A DNA stretch of 64,000 nucleotides from Owenia fusiformis (lineage: Eukaryota; Annelida; Polychaeta; Sabellida; Oweniidae). Every line of letters starts with the position of its first letter. The first letter of the stretch is position 1. This document shows, piece by piece, positions 48,201 through 59,508 of this stretch. The position numbers were made by a program, and so were the translations under genes. The stretch is from NCBI GenBank assembly GCA_903813345.2, contig CAIIXF020000012.1, forward strand, positions 34,424,572 to 34,488,571, given 5' to 3'. Below the pieces are notes generated by a model. It searched no databases. It had not been told where the DNA came from and saw nothing but the letters and a program-made list of their open reading frames with translations.

Positions 48201-49327
48201 TATATGAATCATTGAAAGTGCATGGTAAATTATAAAATTGGATCTTTAATATACAGGGTCAAGATAACTGTTTTGACCCCTGTGAATGATAGTCAAAATA
48301 CATGTAACCTTTCCACATACTTATTAGTTCAGTTCAATACATGCACATTTTTACTCAATAAGATTGAAACAACTATGGTTGTTACTTTTTTTGTTAATTT
48401 AATATTCTTTTTATAATTGTCAAACAATGACGTTCACAGTAGCTGCCTCCAAAGCTGGATAATTTTGTTAATTCTGATCCAATTTTGAAGCTTTGTTGTC
48501 TCTTTAATGTTTTGCATATATCTTCCACTCATCCAATAAGGGACAAAACTATGCACATATTCTGTCATAAGGCCTCAGTTCTAATAGATATGATGCTATA
48601 CTAGGATATTCTGAACCAAAAATGGATTGATGACGTCACAATTAATGCAAATTAGCTAATTTGCATTACTGAATATTGTAACCATATAGTAAATTTAATA
48701 AGGTTTAATCAGATACCAATATCATCTCTATAGACCAAATAATGGCGAAGCTACATTGATTCAAGACTCCAAGGTAAGACGTAATGTATATTATTGTCAA
48801 ATAATGACATTCACGATAGCTGCCTCGAAAGTTACATAACTTTCGTAATACTGATTCAATTTTGAATCTGTTTTCACTTTTATGTTGCTTATACCTTCTA
48901 CTAATAGAAAAAAGGACAAAACCTTTCAGAAATTTTGCCATACGGCCTCAGTTCTAATAGATTCGTTGCTATAGTTGGAAATTCTGAACCAAAAATAGAT
49001 TGATGACGTCATAATTTATGCAAATTAGATAATTTGCATAATTGAATATAAAAAATTTATGGGAAATTTAACGAGGTTTGATTTGGTACCAATATCATTT
49101 CTATAGACCAAATAATAACAGAGCTACAAATGATTTAAGATACCAAGGTAAGATGTCTAAAGATGCGTAACCATGGTAACTGAATGCCGCCATAAAAGTA
49201 CTATGGGACATTAGTTGGCAATGTTAACAAATGAATTCATTAAATAGACACCCTAGGGATTACAAAAATGTATGTAACTTATTCACACCTTATGGGTGCA
49301 TGGGAACCCCTTGTTCCTACTATACTA
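45204..49327. mobile_element. Foldback-like element: 4.1-kb inverted repeat with internal tandem arrays
   Basis: The left tip (TAGTATAGTAGGAACAAGG, 45204) is matched in reverse complement at the right tip ending at 49327. The arms remain alignable for about 1.5 kb before reaching the arrays. Each arm holds two tandem copies of a roughly 373-bp module (left arm 45378-45750 and 45751-46130), single-copy sequence, then arrays of a roughly 21-bp CCCCCAGAAGCTATA unit. The arrays meet head to head at about 47515. No transposase frame was seen. The design is that of foldback/long-TIR elements. Target duplication is not clear. Confidence 0.75.
46683..47890. repeat. Head-to-head minisatellite arrays of the CCCCCAGAAGCTATA unit
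   Basis: About 46683-47512 carries the unit in plus orientation (with GTGGCCCCCAGTGGCC variants) and about 47513-47890 in minus orientation. The two sides differ in length (about 830 against 380 bases), so the arrays have changed size independently. Open frames across them are repeat artefacts. Confidence 0.85.
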
Positions 49328-49485
49328 ATAGAGGATAAGTCAACATATTTACATGAACTATACTCAATCACGTGATTTCCTCATCCAATTATGCAAGTCA
49401 TGAACCCGAATTGTGGTTTGGCTCACATCGTACATGTAGGCAGTGAACCCGGGCAGTGAACACTGTATAGTCACCGTTCCACAGC

Positions 49486-49971
49486 TGGATGACTCTAACT
49501 GCAGTTAGCTTCATTCAAGATGGTTGCCATTTTTTTAGTTTTCGATAAACCTCCGTTTTCAGCTAAACTAAATTGAATCTGTATTCCAAATATTTCGCCA
49601 TGCAAATTAATAAAGTTATGATGGTAAATAATCACAAATAAATGCTCAAACAACCGCGATATTTGAGAATTTTTAAGACAATGGCTTCCCTTAGAATGCC
49701 TCTGATTGAAGTTGATGATGACGTAATGATGACGTAGATCATCAACTTTAATTAGATTTATTCTAAGTGAAGTCGTTTTTTTTAATTCTCTAATATTGCG
49801 GGTGTTTAGGCATTCATTTGTGGCTGAATATAATCGTAGTTTTATTAATTTGCATGGCGAAACTTTTGGAATCAAGATTCATCTTAGTTTAGCTTAAATC
49901 GGAGGTTTATCGAAAACGAAGGAATCTCGGCAAGCATCTTGAATGAAGCTAGCTGCAGTAAAAGTCATCCA
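49486..49971. mobile_element. 486-bp palindromic MITE downstream of the Rab-binding gene
   Basis: The arms of about 225 bases begin TGGATGACT and include CTGCAG.TAGCTTCATTCAAG, TTTCGCCATGCAAATTAATA and CGATAAACCTCCG. The centre is at about 49730 (ATGACGTAATGATGACG). The arms are diverged by substitutions. Confidence 0.8.
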
Positions 49972-50018
49972 CTTGATAGTGGGCTACCTAACGTTGATTT
50001 AGATGAAACTGAAAATAT

Positions 50019-51035
50019 TTACAACGTCAATCTACGAGAGTTGGACGAAGAATCTTTGGAGTAGCGCATAGAACAAAGTTTGCAATTTACGTGATGAATG
50101 CCCGGCATAAACACTTTACTGCGTTTAAATCCAGGATTAATCATTTCTTCTACACTCGGATTGTGTCGCAATACATCTTGGTTGGCTGATTGCCTTGATA
50201 AAAATAGTCCGTCTAGATCGGGATGAGTTGTCAAGTTATTGTTTGCTCCAAGTGAGTCAATATATTTGTCATCGTCGCCATGCAGGCATTCTCTTTTGCC
50301 TTCTACTTTGTCGTTGTTATTGGGGTACTCAGAGGATGTCGAATTGAGCCCGACGATCGTATCTAAATCTAAATCATCGTAGGCATTGTGGAACTCGATT
50401 TCAATGTCGGAACTCTCTTCTCTGATTGGCCAGATACCATTTGACGTTCCATGATGACCGTCGCTGAAATCCATGCCAGGTTTCTTTGAATTCTCAGCCC
50501 GAATCGACCCTCCACCGTGTCCATAGCCACTGTCTATGCTCTTAGAATCGTTATCTAAATCGGATTCGGAAATATCGTCGGTGATCTCAAGGAGTGACGC
50601 CTTCTCGCGCATGCGTGACCGATAGGCAGCTACGACTACTTCACTTCCAGTTTGTAGAAATTTGGACAGCAATTTACGGTTGTAAAAAATCATATTCCTT
50701 GATTGGATATCCAGACTCTTTTGACAAACGTAGCAAATATAGCACTTCTTATCTTTGTTGTATGTTCTACATTTATTGCACATCATGTAGGTGCACATTT
50801 CACACTTGGTTTTCGGATTGAAAAATATAAAAAATCTGGAAAAGCACCATGTGCAATACTTTTGGTTAAAGTCAGGGTTCTTATTATTATGTTCACGACA
50901 AGTTTCCATCTTTTTCACCAACGCTTCATCGTCTTTTCGCACCACACAATCATGTTTGTCTCGAAGCTCAAAGTCTCGTTGGACAACGTTCAGAATCCAG
51001 CCACATTCCATATCTGATAAGTCCTCTAACTCCAT
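50019..51035 (-). CDS. Exophilin/Slp-type Rab-binding protein (SHD with FYVE_2 zinc finger), no C2 domains
   Basis: This single open frame codes for 338 residues. Residues 5-45 (LSDME...WILNVVQRDFELRDK) match the first helix of the Slp homology domain of synaptotagmin-like proteins, melanophilin and MyRIP. A FYVE_2 zinc finger follows, with CxxC pairs at 61/64, 78/81, 86/89 and 101/104. Residues 113-145 (NMIFYNRKLL...) resemble the second Slp homology helix. Proteins of this type bind GTP-loaded Rab27 or Rab3 on secretory granules or melanosomes. The rest, from about residue 150, is acidic and Ser/Asn rich with no recognised domain. No C2 or myosin-binding domain is seen, so it is either a short rabphilin/Noc2-like form or the first exon of a longer gene whose next exons lie further left. 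The frame runs into the palindromic MITE region just downstream. Confidence 0.75.
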   Translation of the reverse strand: MELEDLSDMECGWILNVVQRDFELRDKHDCVVRKDDEALVKKMETCREHNNKNPDFNQKYCTWCFSRFFIFFNPKTKCEMCTYMMCNKCRTYNKDKKCYICYVCQKSLDIQSRNMIFYNRKLLSKFLQTGSEVVVAAYRSRMREKASLLEITDDISESDLDNDSKSIDSGYGHGGGSIRAENSKKPGMDFSDGHHGTSNGIWPIREESSDIEIEFHNAYDDLDLDTIVGLNSTSSEYPNNNDKVEGKRECLHGDDDKYIDSLGANNNLTTHPDLDGLFLSRQSANQDVLRHNPSVEEMINPGFKRSKVFMPGIHHVNCKLCSMRYSKDSSSNSRRLTL

Positions 51036-53142
51036 ATTCGATATTCATTCACCACTTGCCAATTTTTTAGAGGATTTCGTGTCGTTTTCGTTCTTTCAAA
51101 AACAAAACTCCCAGCGTATCAATCTAAAGGATTATATCCTACGCACCATGATTTGATATCGGTTTTTTAAGTTCAATGCCAGCGAGGCGTAGTCTATACG
51201 TAAAAAGTCTTCCTGTTGATCGACACAGTTGTACACAGAAGGTTAATTTGTGGCCTGAAAACGCAATAAGAAGTATTTGAATATTAGTAAATAAGTCGAT
51301 TAGTTCGAAAACGAATTCCTTTGGTTTATATACAGAAAATCATTGAATATTAAGTCGATTACTTTCAGAACCTTTGTTGTTCCTTTAAATGTTTGTGAAG
51401 GTGATAACGTAATAACGTAATAATATGTATATTTGTATTGCACACTAGTGTATGGTATATTTATTTCGAAGTTCAACACAAATGTTAAATTGATTAACCT
51501 CGTTGAATTTTCATTGTATGATATTAAATGTTATATTGAAATAAAAATGATTAATAAAAAAGATAACGTAACCGCCTATGGTATTGATATTTTGACTTGT
51601 TTAAGAATATAGCTAGATATTTTTGCCACCCCCTTGCTTTCATTTGTTCATTTATTAAATAGCAACCCGTAAAGCATTAAGCTATCGTCCGATAAGCGTT
51701 TATTATGATAACGGGACACAAAGAGGGAAACGGATGGATATCATATGAAAAAATATCCCCTGATTCCAAAACGTTCTCTATATCTTATGTATTTAGGCCT
51801 AATTAGATCATAGTGTAAAAATGACCAGTAATACATATATGTTTGCCTCCTTACCAATTACCTCCCTACCACCAGGTGTATACTATTCGCTAAATTTCTT
51901 TAATAGTTTATACACGGCAGGGCTCATAAAGGCCATAAGGCACGTCCGTATGTTCAGACATTTTGAATGGCTTCCTAATTTAGGCCCCGTGCACAAAGAG
52001 TGCATAAACATACCTAGATTATTAGTTGAGGGATAATAAATATTCTATTTAATCAAAAAAGGAATACATTAAGTGACCTACATTTTTGTACTTTTAAACA
52101 TAGGTCACGGAATTTTCCAAATCTACATTTTAGAGAATTATTTAACCTGTACTAATAGAAATCAAGGTATATTTGTGTACGTTTGTACAAAACTGAAAGA
52201 CTTAGACCAAGTGTAGAATGAGGCATGTGTTCCAGAAAATAACATGGGACTTCGATCAGAAATCCATAAAATTCTGAACATTCCGAACTACCGTAAGACA
52301 GCCTAGACAGGGACACTTATCCAGAGAGGATTCCATACCGATGTTACAAATTATTTATACTATATCTGCTGTATTCAACTCTATTAAAAATAACAAAAAA
52401 TTTAGCTAGGAAATATCTTTACTTACTGTATCTCTTAATGTATATCGTAATGTCAGCAAGGTTTTTCAAGGCCGGGCTATTTTATTCGTTTTCAATGGAA
52501 TTCCACACAGTCCCTTGGCTGTAAATAAACTGTATGAATGAATCCGATTCAAAAGCTAAATATATATATTTTTACATTTAACGCATGCCTACATTGTCCA
52601 TTAAACAGGTTAATCGCTGTGTGTCCCTAGGTGAATTGTCTACTATGTGTAATACAATATGCGATCCGATGCACATAATACATTTGTTAAGTGAAGTCGC
52701 CAAGAGTACCAAATGAAGTGAAACACTTTATTAAAACCGTATGTTATAATTGTGTAACTTTAAACTTGTACATGTTTAAAGTATGTTTACTGGTTTACTA
52801 CTTATATGTAGGTTAGTTTTTGTCCTAGTATGAACTCGTGTAGTTATATTGCCGTCGATTGCCTTTTCAAAAGTTTCATATTTTTTATATCTTATGAAAT
52901 AAAGAAAAGCCACATAAATCAAAAACTCGAAACAAATTGTAGGTCAATATTTGAAAATGAAAAACACATAAAGAAATTTGAATCAATGTTGAACTTAAAC
53001 TAATAAAAAATGTGTTTGAATTTATTAAACGCTGTTTTTATGCCCTTACATCCGGCTAACGTACTTCACTTATTTAAGTCTTACATGCGGACCTCACATG
53101 AAATAGAAACTCAAGTGGTTTCTGTCATGATTTTATATTTGT
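51036..53142. other. Region upstream of the Rab-binding gene; no gene seen
   Basis: The first few hundred bases should hold the minus-strand promoter and 5' untranslated region of the gene ending at 50019. No clear TATA or initiator was assigned. The remainder is AT-rich, without coding support. Confidence 0.4.
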
Positions 53143-53270
53143 ATTGTATTGGTATTTGTATTGTGTTGTATTTATTGTATGTAATGTATTGCTATATATT
53201 GTATTGTATTGTTATATATTGTATTGTATTGTATTGTATTGTATAGTAGTACATTGTATTGTGAAGTATC
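53143..53270. repeat. TATTG microsatellite
   Basis: Imperfect TATTG/TATTA pentamers run across this stretch. A related CAATA-type tract is at 5240-5290. Confidence 0.85.
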
Positions 53271-56236
53271 TTATTGCATCCTCATTACATATTTCATCAT
53301 TAGGGAGTTTCAGCTTGCAATGTTTTTCACAACCTAAACGTGAATTGAAAATATTTAAGCGATGCATTTGTATGGGCGATTGGTAATACGTATAGGTTGG
53401 CGTTTCGATTTTATATGCAAACTTAAACTCCCTATCATTTTATAATATCTGTATTTATCCGTGTATCTGTTACAGAGCTATCGTAATACATTTTATAAGA
53501 TCTTCCGTAAAATCTAGAAAGTGAATATTGAACAATTTTAAAATTGGAAAACACGGAGTTTTTAATTTGAAACTTTCTGATGACTAGGAAAGGAATTTTT
53601 CGATCGTTGATATGCTCAAAGGAGGAGGCCCTGAACGTATTGATTATTAAGTTATTTATTTTGTGAATAAGAAGCATTTAGGATGTTAATTACAACAAGT
53701 ATCATTTTAACTGCGTTCCTGACCCCAGCAACATGATGCGTTCCGTTGCTACTTATTAGAGACCCCATTATGCATAAGCCAGCTGGGAGAGGGTATCAAC
53801 TCTGGGTTGCGATCTGCTACGACAGCTGTGGCCTCTCTGGTTTTCTGTCTAAATGTCGTGTATCAATCGATTAACTTCACTACCTTTTAAATACCCTATA
53901 TCATTTAAATATTTTGGTAATGGATAATTAAGTTATGTTGTTAATGGTTCAGTTATACACTTAGAACGAGTTGGAAGACTCTTATGAAAGGTTTATAGTT
54001 AAGTTAAGGTGAAACTGTATTTCACTATATGAAAATTAGGCGATGATTTCATCAAATGGCCACATTTTTTCCGAAGATGGATTTTTCGTTTAAAGCTTCC
54101 AAATTAATGTGCGATCCTCAAAATCCGATATTCTGAGTTAAGATCAGAAAGGCGATCCAAGGGTCAAGTGACAACATTACTATCCAGGTAAAATGGTTCA
54201 TTCTAGAAGTATGTAATACACACTCTTAAGTGGGACTTTATATCCATATCCCATGACTAAACTGGCGCTCCTGTTGGCGTTCCAGGTTGAGGGTAAAAGT
54301 CACACACCAAAGGTAAAAGTGACACATCTTAGATAAGATATATCAGAGGAATATTAAAAATGTTTCATTCGATTCATTCATCTTTGAAAATGAATAGTAC
54401 ACCATTTTATTTTTGGGGTAGTTTTATAACATTTTGAGACTTGAGCACACGTGGTTTACTTTACCCATTAGTTAGTTTATTATGTCACACTCAAACATTT
54501 GCAAACCTGACCCGCCTTTGGTATATTTTGTTTCATTGGATCTCTCCATCATGAAGAAAAACGATACGGTATACGTTATAACGATTACTCAAAATCCATT
54601 AGCTCGTAAGCTCAGAATACAAGACCTTCTCAATTTTTAATTTGTATTTTAACATGATCCATTTAAAGTCTATTTATGAAATATCCCTGTGATATGATAC
54701 AGGTTGTAATTGATATAAACAAGAGCCATAGATTTTAATATAAATATGAACAGTATATATATACATATGAAGACCATTTGATCGATATGCTCCTCTCCAA
54801 AGCCAACCTGACGGTTGGTAGAACAACAATGGGCGGTGAATAACTACGACAGTTGACCGGGAAATCGACAGGTAAGCTGAATAGCTATTAGAGGGTGGAA
54901 CAGTCAGTTGTACATAATGTAACGTGTTCAAGTTTTTGAAAAAACGTATTCCTGCTTTGTTAGATACAGTTCTGCAACCTGCAGCGAGATAATGTCGCAC
55001 TACCCTACCACGAAACCACATTTAAAAATGATACAGGGTACAGTTAAGTTGCAAATGGAACGGGTATTCTCTATCTTTGTCCATTTGGGTTTTTCTGGTA
55101 ATAATACGTTGCAAACTGCTCGATAAAATCTATACAATATATAGTAGAACACTTGGAATATATTTAAAATCTAGTATACCTTCAGAACTATGGAAATAAA
55201 CACACGTCCTCCATTTGCAACTTCGCTGTAGCCTGTATTTCTTTTAAAGGAATACGGGATACAGTATGGGAGTATAGTAGTTTGAATGTGTTTCCTTGAC
55301 TTTCATCACGAAAAATATGTAGAACCTGGGCCAGATTCGCCATTTTTATATGCTCAGTGATTGAACTTCGACTTGATTTTGATCGAACTTCGACTTGATT
55401 TTGATTGAACTTCGACTTGATTTTGATTGAACTTCGACTTGATTTCCTTCATCCCGATTGGAGAGCCCTGACGAACATTTTGTGATTGATCAACTAAAAT
55501 AATTGAGTGAACACAGGTGCAATATAATATTGCAGAGCCTTTTTGGCAAACGGAGAAAAAAGGCTTAACCCGGGAACCTCACAACCGCTTCGGTAATATA
55601 AATAGTTTCATATAAATGTAACGTACCATTTTTAGAAATTCGGTTTTTATGAACAATAAACCAATTCATTTACCAAGGTTAAGAAACACCATTTTTGACC
55701 ATGTAGCTATAACAGTTTGGGACAATTTGAATGATTAAATTCAATGAATTATAATGAAGAACGTAATAAGAGGACTCAAAGGAGTGACGCCGCACAAATA
55801 TCTACGCGATACGTTGCGGATTTTAGATACGTCTGGTAAAACGTGTGAAACCTTCTCTATCAATTTAAAAAGGGGACACTTTTTCATAAATATCTGGTGT
55901 AATCAAAATACTAGATGTGGTATGGCAAATAGTTTTAGACAGTCATACATCTGACCCTGACTTTATTTTCACTAAATACATGCTTTTTTAAATCAATGTA
56001 TTTTTTGGAGTAAAGCCAATCAGTATAATAAAGGATATTCGATGACTTGAACAAGTATTTAAATAAGAACCCTATTTTCTTAATTCTAAAATGCCAAACA
56101 TGGCGCTTTATGTCAGTACTATCAAAAATGGAAACTTCTTTGAAATATGATAAAATTGAACACATTATGTCCCATGTTATATTCCCATGGGGAATCTCAT
56201 TTCATTCATTGTTTTAGTCCAATTTTGGTCACTAAT
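53271..56236. other. No gene seen
   Basis: It contains the 22-bp array at 55359 and the source segment (56015-56073) of the inverted insertion at 56621. Short open frames only. Confidence 0.45.
55359..55446. repeat. 22-bp tandem repeat, four units
   Basis: GATTGAACTTCGACTTGATT is repeated four times at an exact 22-base period. Unit 2 has one change (GATCG). Confidence 0.9.
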
Positions 56237-56346
56237 AGTACAATAACGTTATTTCTAAGGGCAATATAGTGAAACATTGGACCGAGGGCCGAAGGCCCAA
56301 GGTCCAATATTTCACTATATTGCTCGCAGAAATGATGTTATTACTA
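56237..56346. repeat. Palindrome with CCGAGGGCCGAAGG core (P4)
   Basis: The arms contain GGGCAATATAGTGAAA and AACGTTATTTCT. The core is ACCGAGGGCCGAAGGCCCAA. This copy is intact; the next copy at 56575 has lost its right half. Confidence 0.85.
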
Positions 56347-56925
56347 TTATTACCACCAACAAAGTTAACGACCAGGGCTGAAATAGCAAGAAAATCTTAC
56401 GCACTGAACGATATCTAATTCCCCGGGGAAAAATTGCCGGTCCAGAATATATTCTAGACCGGTCCATATGGACCACCAATATGACGTCACGCATTTCTCA
56501 GGTCGATATAGTAAAATGAATGCCTTCTAAAGTAGCACTTAAACCCCTAGAACTGGCCCGGCAACAAACAATAGTACAATAACGTCATTTCTAAGGGCAA
56601 TATAGTGAAATATTGGACCGAGGGTTCTTATTTAAATACTTGTTCAAGTCATCGAATATCCTTTATTATACTGATTGGCAGAAATGACGTTATTAGTATT
56701 ATTACCACCGTTAACGACCAGGGCTGAAATAGCAAGAAAATCTTACGCACTGAACGATATCTAATTCCCCGGGGAAAAATTGCCTGTCCAGAATATATTC
56801 TAGACCGGTCCATATGGACCACCACTATGACATCACACATTTCTCAGGTCGATATAGTAAAATGAATGCCTTCTAAACTAGCACTAAAACCCCTAGAACT
56901 GGCCCGGCAACAAACAATATATGCG
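56237..56925. repeat. Tandem duplication of about 340 bp containing P4
   Basis: Text from AGTACAATAACGT to CTGGCCCGGCAACAAACAAT is present at about 56237-56573 and again at 56572-56920. The second copy carries 56621-56679 in place of the right half of the P4 hairpin. Confidence 0.85.
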
Positions 56926-57209
56926 TTTCCCTTTAAGTATCTAAAATGTTTACAAAGTTAATTTACCTCTAAATGTACATCAAAAACGTATACCCACCTC
57001 AGCGAGTTCAGGCTAAACTTAGCGAGCCCAATCTGAAAATGTTTCAATACGTTGTTAATTTTGTTACAGTTTTTTCATATTATCGTTTTACAGAGAGCCT
57101 TAGTTTGTTTCCTTATGCATATTTTGATAAGTAGTTTCTGGTTAAAATGTTAATTGAACACATGTGTTTGTATATTGCAGATGTATAATTTATGAGAGTA
57201 CATTGAGTC

Positions 57210-58496
57210 ATGGACAGACAAAACATGTCAACCAACGTAACTGGGCCGAATGACGTCACTTCCGATCCTTTCGCAAACTATTCGGAGAGATCAGCGACAT
57301 TTGCCAGCATTTTTGACACCGTTAGCTCTGATAGAATCAATGCAACTCTCGGGTTCTCTGATAGCATCAACGTTACTACTGCCGTGGCTACATTTGTGGA
57401 TCCATACGCTACAACGCCACTTGAGAGAGGCATTGAAGCGGCACTCCTTGGTGTGTTGGGTGTATTTGGAACAATCCTAAACTGTTTTCTGATTGCAAAT
57501 GTAGTTTACAATAAAGATCTAAGGAAACCGTTGCATTACATGTTTTGCATGATTGCATTCTTAGATATAACTATTGTCATCCCTTGTCCTTTTATGGCGT
57601 ACGGTACCTGGCGAGATCGTTGGGACTTACCTCATTGGATGTGTATCTCCATAGCGGCCGTGCAAGGCTGGGGTTTGTCCACCACAATCGTTTGTCATTG
57701 TTTGATCGGGCTCAATTGTGCATTGAAATGTGAATTTCGGTCTGATCTTGCGAATAAGTTAAGCAGTGTTAAGTCAATGATGATACTTTTCTTTATAGCA
57801 TGGGTGGCGGTGTTCCTATTGATTCCATTTCCTTTGCTCCCCTTTGTAGACTACGTTCGTGTTGATTATGCCCCGGTGTTTGGCATGTGCGTCAGCGCTT
57901 GGGACGCACCAGATTTGAAGAACATTGAGATCTATCTGTATTGGGCGTTTGGCACCACTGTCGTTGTTCCTTATTTCTTTTCCATTGTGTTTTATGGCAA
58001 GGTTCTTTGGGTCATCAGACGTCGTCTTGATACGTTCGATAATGAAAATATCAAACGTCAGTTTGTTAATGCGTGCAAGCGTATGGGTACGTTATTTAGT
58101 GTGTTTACCCTTTGTTTCCTGCCGCATACGATTTATACTCTCGCGGATCCTTACATCCTCTATATTTCCACTTGGGGCATCAGGGGACTGTACATCTTCT
58201 TCATGTTTCACACTTGCTTCAATCCTATCATCTGCCTCTTCACAATGTCCGATATCAACGAGGGGTTGTGGCGAATGGTTAAATGTTTACCACGTGACCC
58301 CTCAAAACCACAACGACATTCGAACTTGAAGAAACGACAATCCGGAATAAAGAAAAACCCTCCAATCAATCTTGGTCCAGAGAAAAACGTTGTGAATGAC
58401 ATTAATAATACACCAGTTAATGTAGCTAATGCTGCATCAATTGCGACAATCAGTTCACTTGTTCCCAGTGAAAGCGTAGAAAGAGTGCACGCATAA
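57210..58496 (+). CDS. Orphan rhodopsin-like (class A) GPCR, coding region in one exon
   Basis: The 428-residue protein has seven hydrophobic segments at about 75-99, 108-131, 144-169, 187-211, 240-265, 293-314 and 325-346. The N-terminus carries several N-glycosylation sites (NMS, NVT, NYS, NAT). Cys145 at the start of TM3 and Cys227 in the second outer loop are placed for the usual disulfide. TM6 has FTLCFLPH where CWxP is usual, and TM7 has NPIICLF in place of NPxxY. The end of TM3 reads LNCALKCEF, so the usual D/E-R-Y triplet is missing. The third inner loop is short and the C-tail basic. An acceptor-like AG at 57180, after a T-rich stretch, suggests an upstream 5' untranslated exon. The family signals through G proteins; neither ligand nor G-protein class can be inferred. 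Confidence 0.85.
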   Translation: MDRQNMSTNVTGPNDVTSDPFANYSERSATFASIFDTVSSDRINATLGFSDSINVTTAVATFVDPYATTPLERGIEAALLGVLGVFGTILNCFLIANVVYNKDLRKPLHYMFCMIAFLDITIVIPCPFMAYGTWRDRWDLPHWMCISIAAVQGWGLSTTIVCHCLIGLNCALKCEFRSDLANKLSSVKSMMILFFIAWVAVFLLIPFPLLPFVDYVRVDYAPVFGMCVSAWDAPDLKNIEIYLYWAFGTTVVVPYFFSIVFYGKVLWVIRRRLDTFDNENIKRQFVNACKRMGTLFSVFTLCFLPHTIYTLADPYILYISTWGIRGLYIFFMFHTCFNPIICLFTMSDINEGLWRMVKCLPRDPSKPQRHSNLKKRQSGIKKNPPINLGPEKNVVNDINNTPVNVANAASIATISSLVPSESVERVHA

Positions 58497-59276
58497 TGAA
58501 CACCTTTCAAGTGACAGTGATCAAACATTCTATCAACCCCTAAAGGTATAACTATTAAATCGTTTTTCGCTACCATAACACGATCAATTCTACATTGCAC
58601 TGCAAACGTTACATGATGAAAATCATTGATATGTTTGCAACGTCTAGGAGAAAATGTTAAGATGACAGAGGAAGATTGACTTGGTGTAGGCCAAGGTCAG
58701 ATGACGTCATCATAACGGAACTACAACACAATGTATAACCATCTCGGCAACAGGGTCATGTGTCACGTGTAAGGTGGAAGTAATCAGTCTGAATCGTTGA
58801 ACAAATCTATCTTATCCAACAATTTTTCCTCCATGATATGTCCATGTATCATTCACAATTTAGGGAGAACGATTTTCATGAACATGTTCCCTCGGCAAGA
58901 ACACATTCCAACACAAACACTGATAACTACGAATCGTCTACCACGTCCATTATAATACAACATCAAACATTCCATGAAAACATTATGCGATATGTGACAA
59001 TGTATAGTGATATACGAAATCGACAGTCATATCATGACGACCAAATAATCGATATTTAGTTTGAGACTGTTGACTTTTATCGTTGACACTAAATTACATT
59101 ATAGTATCGTATAATTTGATATTTCATTGTTTTGAGGACTTAATGTTGGAAAATATTAAAATGCCACTGGAAGAGTATTGTCGGTGACACTCCACGACCA
59201 TCAATATATGAAGGTGTTATGCATTTTACTATATAGTAATACTTATTCAGAGTAAATGGATGTAGTGAGTGTTACT
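58497..59276 (+). other. Probable 3' untranslated region and downstream spacer of the GPCR gene
   Basis: It follows the GPCR stop. A 73-residue open frame at 58838-59059 is His/Asn/Ser-rich with no domain. No canonical AATAAA was seen close by. Confidence 0.35.
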
Positions 59277-59280
59277 TGTA

Positions 59281-59508
59281 CAGGGTGTCAGATAAACATG
59301 TTCTCCCCTTTAATGTCAAAATATGAACTTTTTGCATGAACGTGCACCCAATTGAACCAGTTATCTGAAACCTCTAAAGGAGTTGCTCCATCAAGCCTAG
59401 TTTTAATGTGCTGAAGAACAATTTATGCAAGCATAAAGAGAAACAGTTATGTAACATTATGTGAATGTTAAAGCTAAGCAGAGGAGAACATATTTATTTG
59501 ACACCCTG
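59281..59508. mobile_element. 228-bp MITE with CAGGGTGTCA ends and TGTA duplication
   Basis: It begins CAGGGTGTCAGATAAACATG and ends ATTTATTTGACACCCTG. TGTA flanks both ends (59277-59280, 59509-59512). It lies in the spacer between the GPCR and GT11 genes. Confidence 0.75.

Noticed and set aside
45590-48941. Matching 78-residue frames at 45590-45826 (+) and 48705-48941 (-), and matching short frames at 46413 and 48126
   Set aside because: They lie in the near-identical arms of the foldback-like element, so the conservation is of DNA, not evidence for protein.
53010-53386. Hydrophobic Tyr/Leu/Ile/Val/Cys-rich open frames
   Set aside because: They are translations of the TATTG microsatellite.
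57925-58600. Additional open frames of 130-134 residues on both strands over the GPCR
   Set aside because: These are other-frame readings of the GPCR coding exon.
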